Shown: positions 45,101 through 58,806, counted from the first letter of the stretch. The stretch: DNA of 64,000 bases from Carposina sasakii (GCA_014607495.2 CP053161.1:8317115-8381114), one strand, 5' to 3'. Made by a program: numbers and translations. Notes: generated by a model from the letters alone, not told the origin.

Positions 45101-47120
45101 GAGTATCTGTATCTGAAACACTCGTTTTAATACTTTTGTTGTATAAGACCGAAAACACAATTTATCATTATTACTTACATACTAGTAATAATACAGTATC
45201 TTATTGGTTTCAACACTTCAACTTAATGTTAAAGCTTAAACTTAAATATGATTTCCGCCATATCGCTTAGGCGTAGACAATTTTAGAGGCATGCTAATGC
45301 CGTAATGTTGGCGAATCATACAAATGATGCTGGTTAACCGTTACACTCAGAACTAGCACCTCAGGAACGCCCCCTAATGTAGCCATATCGACATGACTGA
45401 GCTACATACGTCCACTTAGTGTTAGGACATGTTCTCATCTGACTTTTAAGGGCATAATAGTTGTTACATAGATATTTTTAAGGGCATAATAGTAGCGAAT
45501 TAAATTCTGAAACTTTTTTTTAGCAAAAAAGATTTGAATTTAAGATAGCAAATAGGAAAATATGAATATTTTTCATTGTAAAAAATAGATAAGTACTGAT
45601 ATATAATTTGTGGACGATTACACTTTTAAGTTCCTGGGCAGAGATCTTTCAGACTAACTCTAACTTTTGTAACGGATTCCATTTCATAAAAATCTATCGT
45701 TATCATAATTAATTCGCTTACAATTAGATACTTACGGTAATCTATTTTATGACATGCTAGTGACATCAAATCAAATGACAATTCCGTGATCCGTGACCAG
45801 TGAACTCGTGTTTGATGACGCGTTTAAAACGAGCTGATTGTTAGCCGCATCCGGATCGGCCCTTAACCCGCCTTGTCCATCGAACGTGACTCGTGGGTCT
45901 TATTATAATTACAGATCAGCGATTGTTGTGCCCATAAATGTATAATTTATATAAACAGAGCCCAGAAGTCCAGGGATGCTTGTTTACTTTTTACCAGCGC
46001 CACAGATCGCGGCATGTTACACATACGTTTTTGCGGAATATAAGCAACAGATTCAATGTAGTAACGGCAGGTAAATGCTTTTTGTTCTATACAAATGTCA
46101 GATGTGAGATGACAAATGGCTGCACAAGGGAAGTTATCAAAGCAGTTCCTATTGCTAGATACGCGTTAGTAATTGGTATGTACCAATACTACATAGGTAT
46201 GACGCTTTTTAATTCGTTTCGCTGTAATATAGCAACTAATTCCAAGGTTTATTCAATTTAATAAAACGATGTGCTAATAGAATTATTGAATCATGTTAAC
46301 ATAAATAACATATTTCGATATTTTAATTAAAATATTTATTGGTCAAGTGGCTGTTGGCCGCATGAGGAAGATGCTATGTCGGGTGGCTCCATAAACTCGA
46401 TGGGAGTCAGCTCCAGGCCGCGGTGTGACGGTGTGACACAGCTTGTTGTGGTTTTATTGCCGCACTAAATCGGCCATTACCATTCACACCGATCTAATAC
46501 GGTTTTTATAACCACTGTCTATTAATTGTGGTAGTTGTTCGACCGGCCACTAAACTTGAATGGTTTATCGCTAATAAATTAAATATACCCGCGCTTATTA
46601 GGCGTGCTATCGATAAAAATACCAGACGGAGATTATTGCAGTGAAATTTGTGATTTTATAGATTAATATTGATTTTATTCCGTTTTTATCTGTAGTACTC
46701 TGTAGTTATTGCTTAACTACACAGTGGCTATATTGTGATTCACTTTTACTTAAATTCTTGGCATTCTTGGCAATTTGGTACCCTGACTCGAATCGATTAA
46801 TAAATAATGATTACAGTTTAGATATAATTATACATCCCATGAAGAAAATTCGTTGTATGTGAATAACATAATAGCGTCTCAAAAGGGCACGTTTTTAGTA
46901 TAAAACCGATAACTCTTCTCTATGCCCATAAAAGCGATTGCACAAAAAAGTTTTTACCTGCGGGGGCACATGTCCGTTCGACATGAGAAATTCGAGTTGC
47001 AATTTGACGTCTATTGTGTAGGAACAAAAGCATACAAAGGTGTGTAGTGCGTTAATAATACAGGTGCATCTCTAAACTTACTACGATTAATACTTAAGTG
47101 ATGTGCGCAGATATAAATAT
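42165..47120. other. long non-coding stretch
   Basis: No gene is supported. Short frames (up to 107 codons at 45938-46261) have no recognisable domain. A diverged repeat at 44560-44700 is listed separately. The patch 43430-43520 contains CACGGAGCGTTGCGTGG near GCCACGCTCCCG and may fold locally. Confidence 0.3.
44560..44700 (+). repeat. diverged repeat, copy B (TTAGTTCCGAAATC family)
   Basis: Contains ATAGTTCC, GGCGATAGTT, GTGTGTGACCACA and ACTGCATACAAAAA followed by TTGTTAGTTCCGAAATC, in the same order as 27930-28070 and in the same orientation. Confidence 0.45.
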
Positions 47121-47242
47121 ATAAGGTGTTTTCAAAATTTGTGATTTGCTTTTGACACGAAACTAGGTAGGTAAAAAGAAACAACTTTCACTATGGGACC
47201 CATTTCAAAATAGTGAAAAAAAAATTGAAATTGGTCCCTATA
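47121..47242. repeat. internally deleted copy of the 21.4-kb MITE
   Basis: Starts ATAAGGTGTTTTCAAAATTT, contains TAGGTAGGTAAAAAGAAAC and CAACTTTCACTATGGGACC, and ends near CCCTATAAGGTG. It corresponds to the element at 21424-21603 with deletions in its right half. Confidence 0.6.
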
Positions 47243-48593
47243 AGGTGTGTAGTGAAACATCTACTATGAGTCTATTCTCGATGCGTTGCATAGGTATGGT
47301 ATGTAGACACTGCCATATATTACCTATATAAAATATTATATAACGTGCGTAACGGCCATAAGTAACAAGTGACCAGTAGGTACTACCATCTTACCGCACC
47401 GTTGTTTTCTATTGCTTTGCTATTATGGGTTATTATTCCATAATTTTATGTAGGTATTTAAGTTATGTGCGAGATTTACGCACAAATAAAATAATAATAT
47501 GTAATTACATAATATATGCTTTCGAACTAAATAGGTATTGTTCAAACATTCATTTAAGGTAAAGTTTATAGTATGTATCAAAATTATGATAAAGCTTTTT
47601 TTTTTTTAAATTTAACTACAGCATCTTAAATCAACGTAAAATGCTTTTATCGATATTATTTTAAGACTGCACTGCACATCACTAGAGCGCTATGTGACTC
47701 GTTTTGTTTCACGCTAGTTTTGGCTTCGATACGTTCGAACTGTAATTGCCGTTAAAACTGAGCTATTTTTCCATTTTTCGATGTGTTTTGTCCAAAATAA
47801 CGTCCGCTCACGTTTCATTAATGCGAATCTAATTTGTATTGTGGGATGGTTTCGGAGCTTTGGCGAAACTTTTGTTGGCGATCTGTCGAAATAATTTGGG
47901 TGCCAGATGTTTGCTCCTTTTGATTAGATGTCTGATTGAAATGCAAATGTAAGACAAGGGTAATAAACAAGAGTGTACATTTTGAATTTGTTTACATTAA
48001 ACGCACGAGGATAGATTACAAAATTTTGCTTGAAATTTCAAAACCGGAGGTACTGTATTGCTAGAAATTGTACACGAAGTAAAAGCATCATCATAATAAA
48101 ATATAATAAAACGTCCAACTTATGAGTCTGGATGAAATAAATACCTTCACTAATATTAATATTAATGTAAAATGACTACCTCCAACAATGTACAAAATGA
48201 AATGAGACATATTTTTTACTCCCACTCAAAGTAATAACTATCTTTAACAAAAGATAGTCAATACCGTCTGCGTTATTGTTTTCGATAGAGACGTAGATAC
48301 AGAAGATCTATCTGCAGTTCTCCGATGAAGCGAGATAATTGTCGGTCAGATAGCGACGACGGCGACAAAAACAGAGCAAATTCCAAAGGGCCAGAGATAA
48401 ACTGAAGACGCTTTTGTGGGTTCCTTTACTAAATTGTTAAAAAAAGTTATTTTGGAGTTTACGCAAGATTTCGCCTTGACAATGATTTACGATTACTCAC
48501 TTACTGTTTCGTTAGTTTGCAGTAATATGACTAACGGCATTGGTATGTCGTCGTTAGAAAATATCAAACTATTCTACATTGATTCCATCTTTA
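47243..48593. other. non-coding stretch
   Basis: AT-rich, with TACCTATAT-type strings and a T-run near 47600. No gene was recognised. The patch 47700-47900 is somewhat GC-richer. Confidence 0.3.
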
Positions 48594-48712
48594 TTATAAA
48601 ATTATTAATAAAGAAAATGGATAAAATTCTTCACCCGAGTGGGAATCGAACCCGCGACCGCTGCAAACCGTGCCAGCCGCTATAACCACTAAGCCACCGG
48701 GTCAATTATTCG
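48594..48712 (-). mobile_element. tRNA-derived SINE (second family)
   Basis: On the minus strand it begins GACCCGGTGGCTTAGTGG, a well-formed A box, and carries the B-box-like CGGGTTCGATTCCCAC. It then runs into an unrelated AT-rich extension (CTTTATTAATAATTTTATAA) shared with 21231-21320. The outer stem ACCCGG/TCGGGT can still pair, but the anticodon arm is malformed. The family-specific extension shows that it is a SINE. Confidence 0.7.
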
Positions 48713-50825
48713 GATGACGAATTTTACCATCTCTTTTCTAAATTACATATTGGCAACGTTATTCTTCATCCCGATAGCTATACACTAGCCAAATCTCGGC
48801 AAACAAAGCTGAATCCCTCAGCACAATGTTTAAAGACGAAACGATGAACCATATCCTAACGGATTATATTAATGAAGAAGTGTTTTTATAAATATTTATT
48901 ATTCGCTTATGTAAGAATTATGTACTCAGTTTAGTAACTAACAGTTAATTTAACTTCTACTTGCCCTTGAAGTTTTATAACCGTTTCATATCCATAATCG
49001 TAATGGCGGCTAATTGTGGGACTCGTCGTAGTAATGTCAATTGCAAAACGATTAAGAGACAATCGATAATTCATCTGCAATCAACAATCGTTTAAGATAC
49101 ACTACTTTTTCTATTCCATAGAGGAATCGCAATATTTTTTGTGTGCCGCAAATAGTGATCCAGCAGTCCGAAGGGAGACGTGTAAAGCAAACAAAAGCGT
49201 TAAAGGCAAAGGTAATAAAGAAAACGTAGAGAATCATGCCCCGACACGTACTCGTACGGCAATTCGTTCTAATAGCCCAACGAGACGAAATAGCAGTGCC
49301 CAGTCCATTCGAACTTTGTTTTGTTAGGACACGAGCATTGGACGATGCAAAGCTCACAAAACTACCGATCGGCTCACTTCACAATCTCATATGCTAGGCG
49401 CCTATTTTTTTTATCTTGTGACGTGGGGGGCACTTTGAAGTGGCTCAGTCCCAATGTAATAATTAATGACGGATTGAGGTGGGCGGCTGTTAAATGTCAT
49501 ACTGTTTTGGTAACAAATTGTAAGGAATTGCCCCACGGGACCTCACACTTGGAACGTCGACTGAATTACGTCATCATCGGGATATTTCTGGCACCCTAAT
49601 AAGTGTATCACTCAATCAATATTTTAACCAGGTATCTGCAATTATACTTATATTCATATTCTTGTATTTATACGAAGGAAACTAAACTTTTATAAACTGG
49701 TTGTGTTTAAACCCATGCTTTAAGCGATGTGAAAAATATTTAAGAAACTACAACAATTTGTCCCTGATCAACTTACTTTTATAGACGTCGTAACTAAGTC
49801 AAAAATCTTAATTCAAATTAAATGAAATATAGGTAATATACTTTTTAGCGAACAGAATTATAATAAGTTATGATGTGAATCTTACAGAGAAAGGCAGCAT
49901 AATTTCGATATAGATGATAATAATAAGGTAAGTTACCTATTTATATAAGGTCGTAACTGCACTATCTCGGGAATAATGCAAATATTTGTAGCATTTTTGT
50001 CTCATCATGTACTTATAGTAATGTAATCATTATTATCGTATTCAGACATGCGGCTGTTACATATTCATTTTATACGTTGAATTCGGCGATATTGATTGGT
50101 TGCGTGATAAGCGGTATTGGTATGAAGACATTTCCTGTCGAAAAGTCAAACAAATATTTCGAATTAGTACTATCATTGGCCCACATAAAACAATTTGTTA
50201 CTATCACTTTTTAATGGACCCATTAAAATTGTTCTGCGGTAAAAATGTAGTCATAATATTTTGGTTGTATCTACCTACAAGCGTGCCTCAGTGTGAGATA
50301 ACATATTTCTTGCGGTTAATAGATTTCTGCGGTACGTTTAGCAAACGGTCGTGAAAAATTGCGTTTGCAGCAATTTCAACTAATACCAATATTTTACTGT
50401 CTCGCTAAAGTTTCTGCGAAATTGCCCGATTCATTTGTTTCAATAATGTGGAGTTGCCACAAATATTGTAAAAAAAATAGGGCCATGTTTTGTTTGACTT
50501 TGATTTTGTTTGACCGAATATCATTTTTCTATTGTCTCTGGAATAAAAACTTGCGCCCTTTCACTTTCTGCCGCTGTTTGTTTTTCTTGACGGTTGTTCG
50601 CCCAGTTTTGATGAGCATGAGAATACTACAGATAGTCCCATTAATAATAATAGCCACGGCTACTGAATATGGTTGTCAGTGTTATTATTCTAGATACACA
50701 TAAATACCTAAGACTTCTAGAAATTTTTACACAAATTCAGTTCATGCTATGTATTTCATACCAAGTTTGTTTGATAACAAATAAAATATGTTTTAAAACC
50801 AATATTTATTACTTATACTAACTAT
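48713..50825. other. non-coding stretch
   Basis: No gene is supported. A 62-codon frame at 49139-49327 is rich in Lys, Arg, Ser and Asn, but starts at GTG and has no family or splice context. Hydrophobic frames at 50100-50703 look like translated AT-rich DNA. Confidence 0.3.
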
Positions 50826-50899
50826 CCATGTGGTTCTATTGGCCCTTGGTGCTCTGCCTACCCCGTAAGGGATAAAGGCGTGATTATATGTATGTATAC
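50826..50899 (+). repeat. retroelement 3' tail fragment
   Basis: CCATGTGGTTCTATTGGCCC, TTGGTGCTCTGCC, TACCCCGTAAGGG and AAAGGCGTGATTATATGTAT match 21901-21965. The ATGT-rich end looks like a retroposon tail. Confidence 0.55.
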
Positions 50900-53384
50900 T
50901 TATCTTACTTATAACTGATGGTTTACTTCTCTATACTAGACGTCGTTGTGAGATCTCCATAATCCCATAGTTCTTGCTACCCTATTTCGGGCACATAGCC
51001 GTGTGATAGTACGTGTAAATATGCATATGTTTGTTAAATTTTTCTGCTTTTGAAAAGGAATATCCATCTATTTCTTATGAATATGCGACTTTGAAGAAAC
51101 AGATACCCCGAAACATAGCAGGGGCATTAGTGTCATATTCTTTGAGTCACGTGGGACATTTTTTGCCGCAAATGGGACCCCAGCGTCATCTGTCTTAATT
51201 GTTTAACAGCTTTCTTAGGGCGGCTCGTAAAATATAGAACTGGGCCTCCGTAAAAACATCTTTGTTTCTAATGATACAGTTTTACTCAAATAAAGAACTT
51301 GCTCCAATTAGTTATGGTATGCGTTACAGTTTAATAAAAACAGTTATTTTGTTTGATCCTTCTTTCATGGAATATCTTTTTTGAAATCTCTTGTTTGTTA
51401 CCAATGACGTTATTGTAAAATCATAGTTTGTTACCATATGCGTGAATCAGTCTATCTAAAGCTGTTGAAAATTGATTTTGTGTGAGAAACTACTGAATTA
51501 AAGGAACTGAACATTTTTTTGTTAGGTACTGCATTTAACTGTATTATTAAGTTATTATATCTATATAATTCCTGTGTTCTGTTTATGTCTACGCCAAAGC
51601 GGTGTAGTCGGTGTAGTGAATTTATATTAAATTCATTTCAACTAAACTTGTCATTTGAGTCTGAAATTTTGTGCGTTTTATAATTATATAGCTTATTGCT
51701 TTTAACATACCCCTTCTGTCACATCCTGTATAATATACTTCAGTTGTTTTCAATATTAACGAAGAGTGAATTAATTTTGTTTGTAACATTGTCTATCTAT
51801 TCTGTGTTGGTGGTATTAGTAATTCTAATATTAAAGGTTCCGTCGTCGTTGTTAAAGGATGATATTCCCCGGTAGTCGGGACTCTGCACAATTACTTCAA
51901 AAGTAGTAAAAGTGTTTTGGCTATTATGATGTCCATTTCTGTCGGCGTTGACCAGAGGGTAATCTGTTCTGTGTTGGGTGCTATTTAAATTTTTTCTTTA
52001 TTATGCCACAAAATGGGTTCCATTGTCACTTTGCGTTTTTATAAATATTTTCAGTTGCTATTCGTAACCCTTTTCGCTTTGGGTGTCCGTTTATTGTTAC
52101 TTTATTGCTCTATTATATTGGACGGGCCGCGGCAGTGCTGTTTGCATAATGCTACATTAGGTAAACTTTTAGCTTTTTTTTGGTTGTTATCTTATCTCTT
52201 CTTCTATTTTTTTAATCCACGTCAAGACGTTTCTTAAACGCTCTATTTTAATTAAAAGTTGTCGTACGCTAACCAGAATTATGGAGGTTCATTTTAATTA
52301 ATTGATTGTTTGTTATTATTATGATACGTCTGTACGTTGCCCGTGGGGTTAATAATAGGTTTCCAAAAAACAATTAGTCGGGTCTCTCTGAAAAGGAAAA
52401 ATAATTTTATCGGCCTAGATTTATTATATTTGAGGATGTTATCGCCCGTTTCGATTGCTTTGCGCACCGGACCGAGCACTAGACCACGGGGCAGGTAGAG
52501 CCGTGTAGCCGAACATTTTATCGACCATTTTCATTTTTTGTCTTGACTTTTGTTATTATTTCAATCCCTCGGATGTATTAATCTCACGTTGGTCCCTCTA
52601 ACCCGGTCATTACCCCAAACTTGGGGGCGTATTGCGTCCGGGTGCCTAGTTATTACGGACATTGTAATAAAATAACCTCGTATCATTTACAAAATTAGAT
52701 ATATCGCTAAATATTTTATAATGACGGAGTCGAAATTAGTTGGCTTGCCAGCGTTTAGGTTGATGGTAGTGGAGCAAGCTGCGTGCGACCCTTCGGGTAC
52801 TTAATGATACGATACTTAAACGATTCTGTCTGCCTCCTATAATGGGAGGATCTGTTTTATTCATGCTGTCAGTTACCAACATTGTAAGTGTCACACCCGA
52901 CCATTATCAGGTTAGCGATTGTCCCCACTTTAGCGCAACCTTTAATTTCGCAACAAATTTTAACTTTGGAGTCTAGTTCACACGTTACTTGTTAAATATT
53001 ATCTATTTACAATTTTTACTTAAAATAGCAAACTTTTGCTCAAATTCTTTATTTTTTAAGATTAAGTAAGTAGGTACCTACCTCATAAGTAATTTATTCC
53101 TATGAAAAGTTTTCTTTTAAAATTTTGATGTGTTTTTAAACAGTGAAACCATAAATATTTACTAAAATAATTTACTCGTATAAAAAACTACAAATATAAT
53201 TTTGACAAGCAATACTAGTATCATTGGAGCACCTGCTATTATAACAAATATTATTGGAAAGCAAGTTCAATAATAATCTATTCTATGCATATAATAAAAA
53301 TGTAACGGATCGCTGTCTGTACATGGAAGATATATGAGAAAAAATATTATAGGAGACCTTTATCAATGCAATAGAACCCAAAAC
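50900..53384. other. non-coding stretch with a lone MITE end
   Basis: No gene is supported. A lone end at 51692-51726 (TTTTAACATACCCCTTCTGT, CACATCCTGTATAA) matches the 77-bp arm of the MITE at 21608-21867. The rest is AT-rich. Confidence 0.4.
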
Positions 53385-53659
53385 GATGATTTTTGGAATT
53401 TTTGTCTGTTTGTCGGTTTGTCTGTTTGTCGGTTTGTCTGTTTGTCGGTTTGTCTGTTTGTCTGTGCGTTTGTGCACGCTAATCTCAGAAACGGCTGAAC
53501 CGATTTCGATGCAGTTTTCAGGAATATATTGTGACAGGTCCCACTTAACATACTCGTATAGGCTACTTTTTATCCCGGGAAAATGTTTTTATCCCGGATA
53601 ATTTCGACATTTTGTTTTTTCTGTAGTCCACGCGGACGGAGTCGCGGGCGTCCACTAGT
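53385..53659 (+). mobile_element. Lep1-like Helitron with minisatellite
   Basis: After a TTTTGGAATTTTTGTCTG start and the minisatellite comes the characteristic block: GAAACGGCTGAACCGATTTC, TTTTTATCCCGGGAAAATG, GTCCACGCGGACGGAGTCG and CGGGCGTCCACTAGT. The last bases are the CTAG-type Helitron end. Same family as 3966-4190, opposite orientation. Confidence 0.65.
53401..53466. repeat. minisatellite, 16-bp unit
   Basis: Four copies of TTTGTCTGTTTGTCGG or a close variant in tandem, replacing the single GTCTGTC string usual at this place in Lep1-type elements. Translation gives Lys-Gln-Thr-Asn-Arg repeats on the minus strand, a by-product of the repeat. Confidence 0.9.
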
Positions 53660-55071
53660 AAGTATATACATGAATACTTTCTCACATAAGCATTATAGTT
53701 TAGCAATAATATTTGGTTAAGTGATTTCCTAACGCACTTTCACACCAGATTTTACGGTTGAAGTCCATATTCGCCCGTCTGACATATTATCATAACATCC
53801 CATTCCATTTCACTTTGGAGAGGTTGTCCGGAGCATTGTCGACGTGCGAGGTTTCGTTTAAATGCGGAAATGAGAAGGAATTTTCCAAAGAGTCCCTATT
53901 ATATGAGAATATTATTTGTCGTCGGAACTGCGTATACATTCCGACAATAGGACTGGCCGGCTCGCAACGCCCTCCGGAAAGAATCAATTATACAAACTCC
54001 GGGTCGAAGACATGTTGCCGAATGGGCGAGTTGTTTGTTTAATAACATTTCGCTGCTACTATAAAAGTCGGGGTGAAATATTCGACGCTATTGTCCGACG
54101 ACTTTTTGTACGTAAATGAAGCGACAGACATTTTATCATCATTATTGTCCGTCTACGGCTGCGTTATATCTCTATTGGAGGCGGATGCGTTCCAAGTTTT
54201 TGTTGGAAACGTTTCCTGTCCACGCCAGTTTAGTAGTTTTTTAAAAGTTTTATCGTCCTATTCACGGAGAGCGATAAATTTGGCTTATAAATCATACATT
54301 GATCATGCGATTCCTGATTCCCTATACATTATTTTTATTTATGATATAAAAAATATCCTACAATGTGATAAAGGGAGATTTTGATATCATGATATCTTTT
54401 AGTACAATTTTCATTTTTTTGTTTTTTTGTGAACACTTGGTAGCTTTATGAAGCTTGGCAGCTATTGCATTATTCTCTTTAATTTACTTAGTAACGTCAA
54501 CGTTTCCCTAGGAATGTGTGCTATTTTGGTGCTTACTGATTCAATATTCCAAGCAACACAGTCTCATGTTATCCCTGTCGGGAAGTCGTGATGCTTTTAC
54601 AAAATCTTCTCACAGCACAGTAGCAGTTCACATTTCTAATTTCCACATTTCTATTCTATAGGTATAGGTATAGCCATAACATTAAATATGAATCGAATAC
54701 GTAGAGACGGTATTATTGTTTTTAAATTTCCTCTAAATGCACATTAACTGAGAGCAAATGTACTTTTAAGTTGTTTAGTCGTGTTTGAAATATTGGACAA
54801 TTTGTTTTAACTAATGGTATTTGGAAATTTGCGCTCATTTCGAAAAACAAATAAGGAGTCTTCTCTTAAGGTCATGTCAAAAGTCACAGACGAGTGTTTG
54901 CTTTTTGCAGAACATAAGTGTTTTAACGAAAACGTAGCGGTTCGAGTGCCGGACCACACAAATGTTGACTTTGATGCTGTTTTGTGCTCTTCAGAAAACT
55001 TTGATGTTGAACCCCAAATACCGTTTCGTAAGGAAGTAATATTTTAATGGATTGAATAGTTTATGTTACAT
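53660..55071. other. non-coding stretch
   Basis: The patch 53750-54140 is GC-richer and has three overlapping frames of 65-103 codons, none with a recognisable motif or intron border. Elsewhere AT-rich. A 77-codon frame at 54814-55047 is unrecognised. Confidence 0.3.
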
Positions 55072-55190
55072 TCTAGATAGATAGATAGATAGATAAAATT
55101 CTTTATTGTACTACAGCAAAAAACACATGTACAAGGGCGAGCTTAATGCCTTGCAAGGCATTCTCTACCAGCTAACCTGGTTACTTATGA
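55072..55190 (-). mobile_element. non-LTR retroelement 3' end with TATC microsatellite
   Basis: On the minus strand: AACCAGGTTAGCTGGTAGAG, AATGCCTTGCAAGGCATT, ACAATAAAGAATTTTATC and then (TATC)n over about 22 bp. The conserved 'ctggtagagaatgcc...aagg' segment with AATAAAG and a simple-repeat tail is typical of LINE/SINE 3' ends in Lepidoptera. The coding part is absent. Confidence 0.65.
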
Positions 55191-58100
55191 ATATCATCTG
55201 TTGGTAGCACTATCAGAGATGTGGATAAGAAAAACAATACATTCTACAATTTAGAAGTGAATATAGTATCTATGTATACGGTATATTTATGTTTGCTTAA
55301 ATTGCAGAGTTTGCTCTATCTTATCTGGTTTACCAACATTAAATATCTGGCATTTTAATACAATTTGACTTGCCTTACTACACTTGTCATCATTGTGTAC
55401 AGTTTTTATTAACGCATACGTATTGGTATTCAGCAGCATCAAACTTGAATAAATACACTAATACATATTTTATTACTGCTTCCTCCCGTGTAGTTGGCAT
55501 TCATCCCGTGAACCACCAAATCATTAAACCTTAAGTTTGTTGATTTTTTGTGCGTCTTTGTTTGTTTTATGATAATAGGTGTTCGTTTCGTCTCGCTCTG
55601 GTCTCGGGAGCGACTTGGTGTGAAACTTGACGCCTTCATTCATCGCCTCTTTTATTGAGGTACTTGATTTAGCGAGCCAATGTTGTTTTATTAAATAGAC
55701 TGCCTTCGTTCTCACCTTTTATGTTAAAATGTTATACAGATATGTTAATGGGCTAAAGGTGGATATTTTTTATATTATGTATGACGGGTTAGCAGATATG
55801 TTATCCATATCTAGTTTACTTTAAACTTAAAAACTATTCATTATTAAATAATCTTATAAGAAATTGTATAATATTTGTACACAATGCCACGCAAACCTCT
55901 CCGAAGACCACAAGTATCACTGCTCAATTTAAACAAACTATTATAGAGGTTCTTTGAAACTGAACCAAAGCTGCACTCATTAAAAGTTATGCTCCACCGC
56001 GAGGGCCCTCCGAACTCAGACAAGGACACTGGAATTTATCAGCTAACTCAAAAGTGCTCCAAGGGAAGTCTGTCCAGGCCATTATTCCCCATTGTCCCCG
56101 AGAATAAGATTAAACTTGCGCCGCGCCGAACGCGATAGATAACGTCCTGGCCAAATCGCGAACCGACTTCACCCATAATAGTTCTGTTGTTATCATCCGT
56201 GACCACTCCTCACTTGAGTCTGGGATGATATTAAAAAGATTTTGGCAGCGGGCCACCAGCGATATTGATCTTTATGCTTCGCCAGACGGCCATAGGAGTT
56301 CTGTAAGTGCCGCGACAGTTGGTTTAATGACTTCCCATGTTTGTTAGTTTGGGAATGCGATATTTTATGTACTTGGCTATCGGTGCTGACAGTTAGTACT
56401 GTTGTTTTCAGTCATTCCGAGTTTTACAGGCGTTATAGGGTTTCAGTAATAAACTTTACTACAGAGCGAACTGTTGCCCGAGTGTGTTACCTATTTAATG
56501 AAATTTCCATGTTTATTGATAAACGTCGGCTTTTATCACATCTTGTCATAAATCCATTACAAATGGAATTTAGGGAGTAAAAAAATATTATAAGTAAATA
56601 ACAAATTTTTGAGCTAATTCATAGCCAGCTGCCCGCTTATCTACTATCCTGCACGCGAATTGAGGGTATATCGTTAAAAACTTGTGTAATTAAGTTGGTA
56701 TGCGTAAAAAGCGACACCTGCGTTGATATCAGCAGATCGGGCCGTTACGGTTATGGAGTTACCAAAAACAATCGAAATGGCAAAAAGCGGATGCGGGTTT
56801 TAGCCAGGTAGAGACAGGGTGCAGGGATAGGGCGTGCGGGCCTCGGCGGGGTTCCACAATTTATGATTGCGCCGTGTCAGAGTGCTAATGAACGCACTCC
56901 GTTGCTCTTTATTGAGATAACGCAATCGATAGCCGCTTCGGTATCGAACCATTACTTACAGCGTCGCCTGATCTCGCGTGTCCTTTATGTAGTTAGCCTC
57001 TTCTTACCGCATTCGTGCCAGTCCACGATTATTAACAGTCTCCATAGGTGCGAGATAAGTCGATCCATAAAGATGTAAAGATATGTCCCTTAATAAGGAT
57101 ATTTTCATAGCTGCATGCATTTGCATCTGTAATGTTGTGTGAAGAAGTTCATTACGTTTGCTTATTGCATTTTATGACGTTTATTATTTAGGTATTGAAT
57201 TTTATCGGCTGTAATAACAACCGTTTGTAAGAACATATTCTTTTTTTATAATGCATAATCTTTTTCTTATTAGACTATTATATCTTATACAGTATATGTA
57301 TCTAACCACTTTGTCCAGCGAACACTTAAAATATATAACTGCCATTCCATAGCAATTTATGATTGCTCAAGACTTTATTTAGACATTTTGACATATCTTA
57401 CTTATATGACGAAGTTTTTATATTTTTAAGATGCATTCACAGAACCCAACGAACCGCAAACCAAGACAGAGATTACTAATGCGTTTTCCAAGTTTTAACG
57501 AAAGCACTCGATTATGAAATAAGAGCTTCTAACACTGGCAGACTCATATCGCCGCCGTTATCATTCAGTTGACAGATGGGTTATATTTGAGCCCTGCATT
57601 AAGAGCGCATGGTCGTAACGTATCGGCAACGTATCGGCTAACCGACGGGGTGGTATCGCCGATCTGATCGCCGATATGCAAGAGAAGACGAACGATATCA
57701 TCAGTCTACTTGGTTATTGCGTACTTATTCCTGGTTACTGTATTGTTTTGATTTGTATAATATAATGATGAGTGAAGAGATGAAATGCCTGTGTTGTGTG
57801 TTGGATTGCATAAATGCTGATCTAGCGGCACTAGGCTCACTTGACGTTTCCGTCATGTAAGATTTTTTTAAAGCCTTCTAAATAAATCTAAAAATATTTT
57901 TTTATTTCGGAATAGTGCGATGTATTGCATGCTAGGTGCTCGGATCTGGTTTCTTGCGGCGATTGTAGGTAGTGCAAGTGCTTGTTTTCGCAGTTATGAG
58001 TTATCAGATCCGAGGGTCAGTGGAGGGTTTAGGGCCCGGTGGTGGGCGAACCCTTATTGAATGAATGTTGCTTGTAACCAGATCCACATTCTCACAAACT

Positions 58101-58806
58101 CACATTTATAATATTAGTAAGATAATAAATAATGCTTGAGATTAGCGCGTAATATTAATTAATATTGGCCTTTCCAGTAACTTTATAAAATACTGACAAT
58201 GTAACGCAAACTTACAGAAGCCACTCGATCGTGAAATGCGTCACATTGGAGTTTTGGCTTTATCGTCGATCGAATCGATCGATAGCTTGTTGTATGGGTC
58301 TCGATCGAGCGTTGATTGTGCTGCCATCGATCGCATATTTAACTGTTTTACTTGATGAATAGTCGGCTGACACATGAAGCTGTAACTTTATCGGCGCATT
58401 CCAGTAAGATCTTTGATTCGATCAATGTTTATTCCAATTGGAATTCGTGTGTTCAGGTTCTAATCAGATTTTTCTTGTTTTAGGTTAGTCATGGTGAGTG
58501 GAAGAGGTGTATATGGAATGTAAGTAATAAGTATGTACCTAGTAGTTTTAAAAAACCTAGTAAAATAACGCAGGACAGTTAGGTAGACCGTACTTTATTT
58601 GTTTAATTAAATGAAGTTTATTAGTTATGAAAATTATTTATAAAATACACCGCACTGTCCTACCTACTAATACTTACATAGTTTAAACTGATATTACTAA
58701 AAATAGATAGTGTGTATTTTAAAGATCTGCGCTACTTACGCTGTTTATTCAGTCTTACGTAAGATAGTCGAGTAGAGTTATTCATAAATTCAACATCTAT
58801 CCGCAA
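55191..58806. other. non-coding stretch with CGAT-rich patches
   Basis: No gene is supported. At 57615-57675 the 11-mer AACGTATCGGC occurs twice in tandem, followed by two copies of ATCGCCGAT. At 58222-58333 the motif ATCGATCG or GATCGA occurs many times. A lone Helitron terminus (TTTATAATATTAGTAA) is at 58105-58120, preceded by the inverted pair CTCGGATCTG and CAGATCCGAG. Confidence 0.35.

Noticed and set aside
45938..46261. 107-codon frame
   Set aside because: No recognisable motif and no transcription signals nearby.
48640..48712. Possible minus-strand tRNA gene
   Set aside because: The outer stem pairs, but the anticodon arm is defective and the 3' extension is shared with another SINE copy at 21231.
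49139..49327. Basic 62-codon frame rich in Ser, Arg, Lys and Asn
   Set aside because: Begins at a GTG, has no splice sites that would make it an exon, and simple composition explains its look.
53283..53551. Minus-strand frames with Lys-Gln-Thr-Asn-Arg repeats
   Set aside because: They translate the 16-bp minisatellite of a Helitron-like element.
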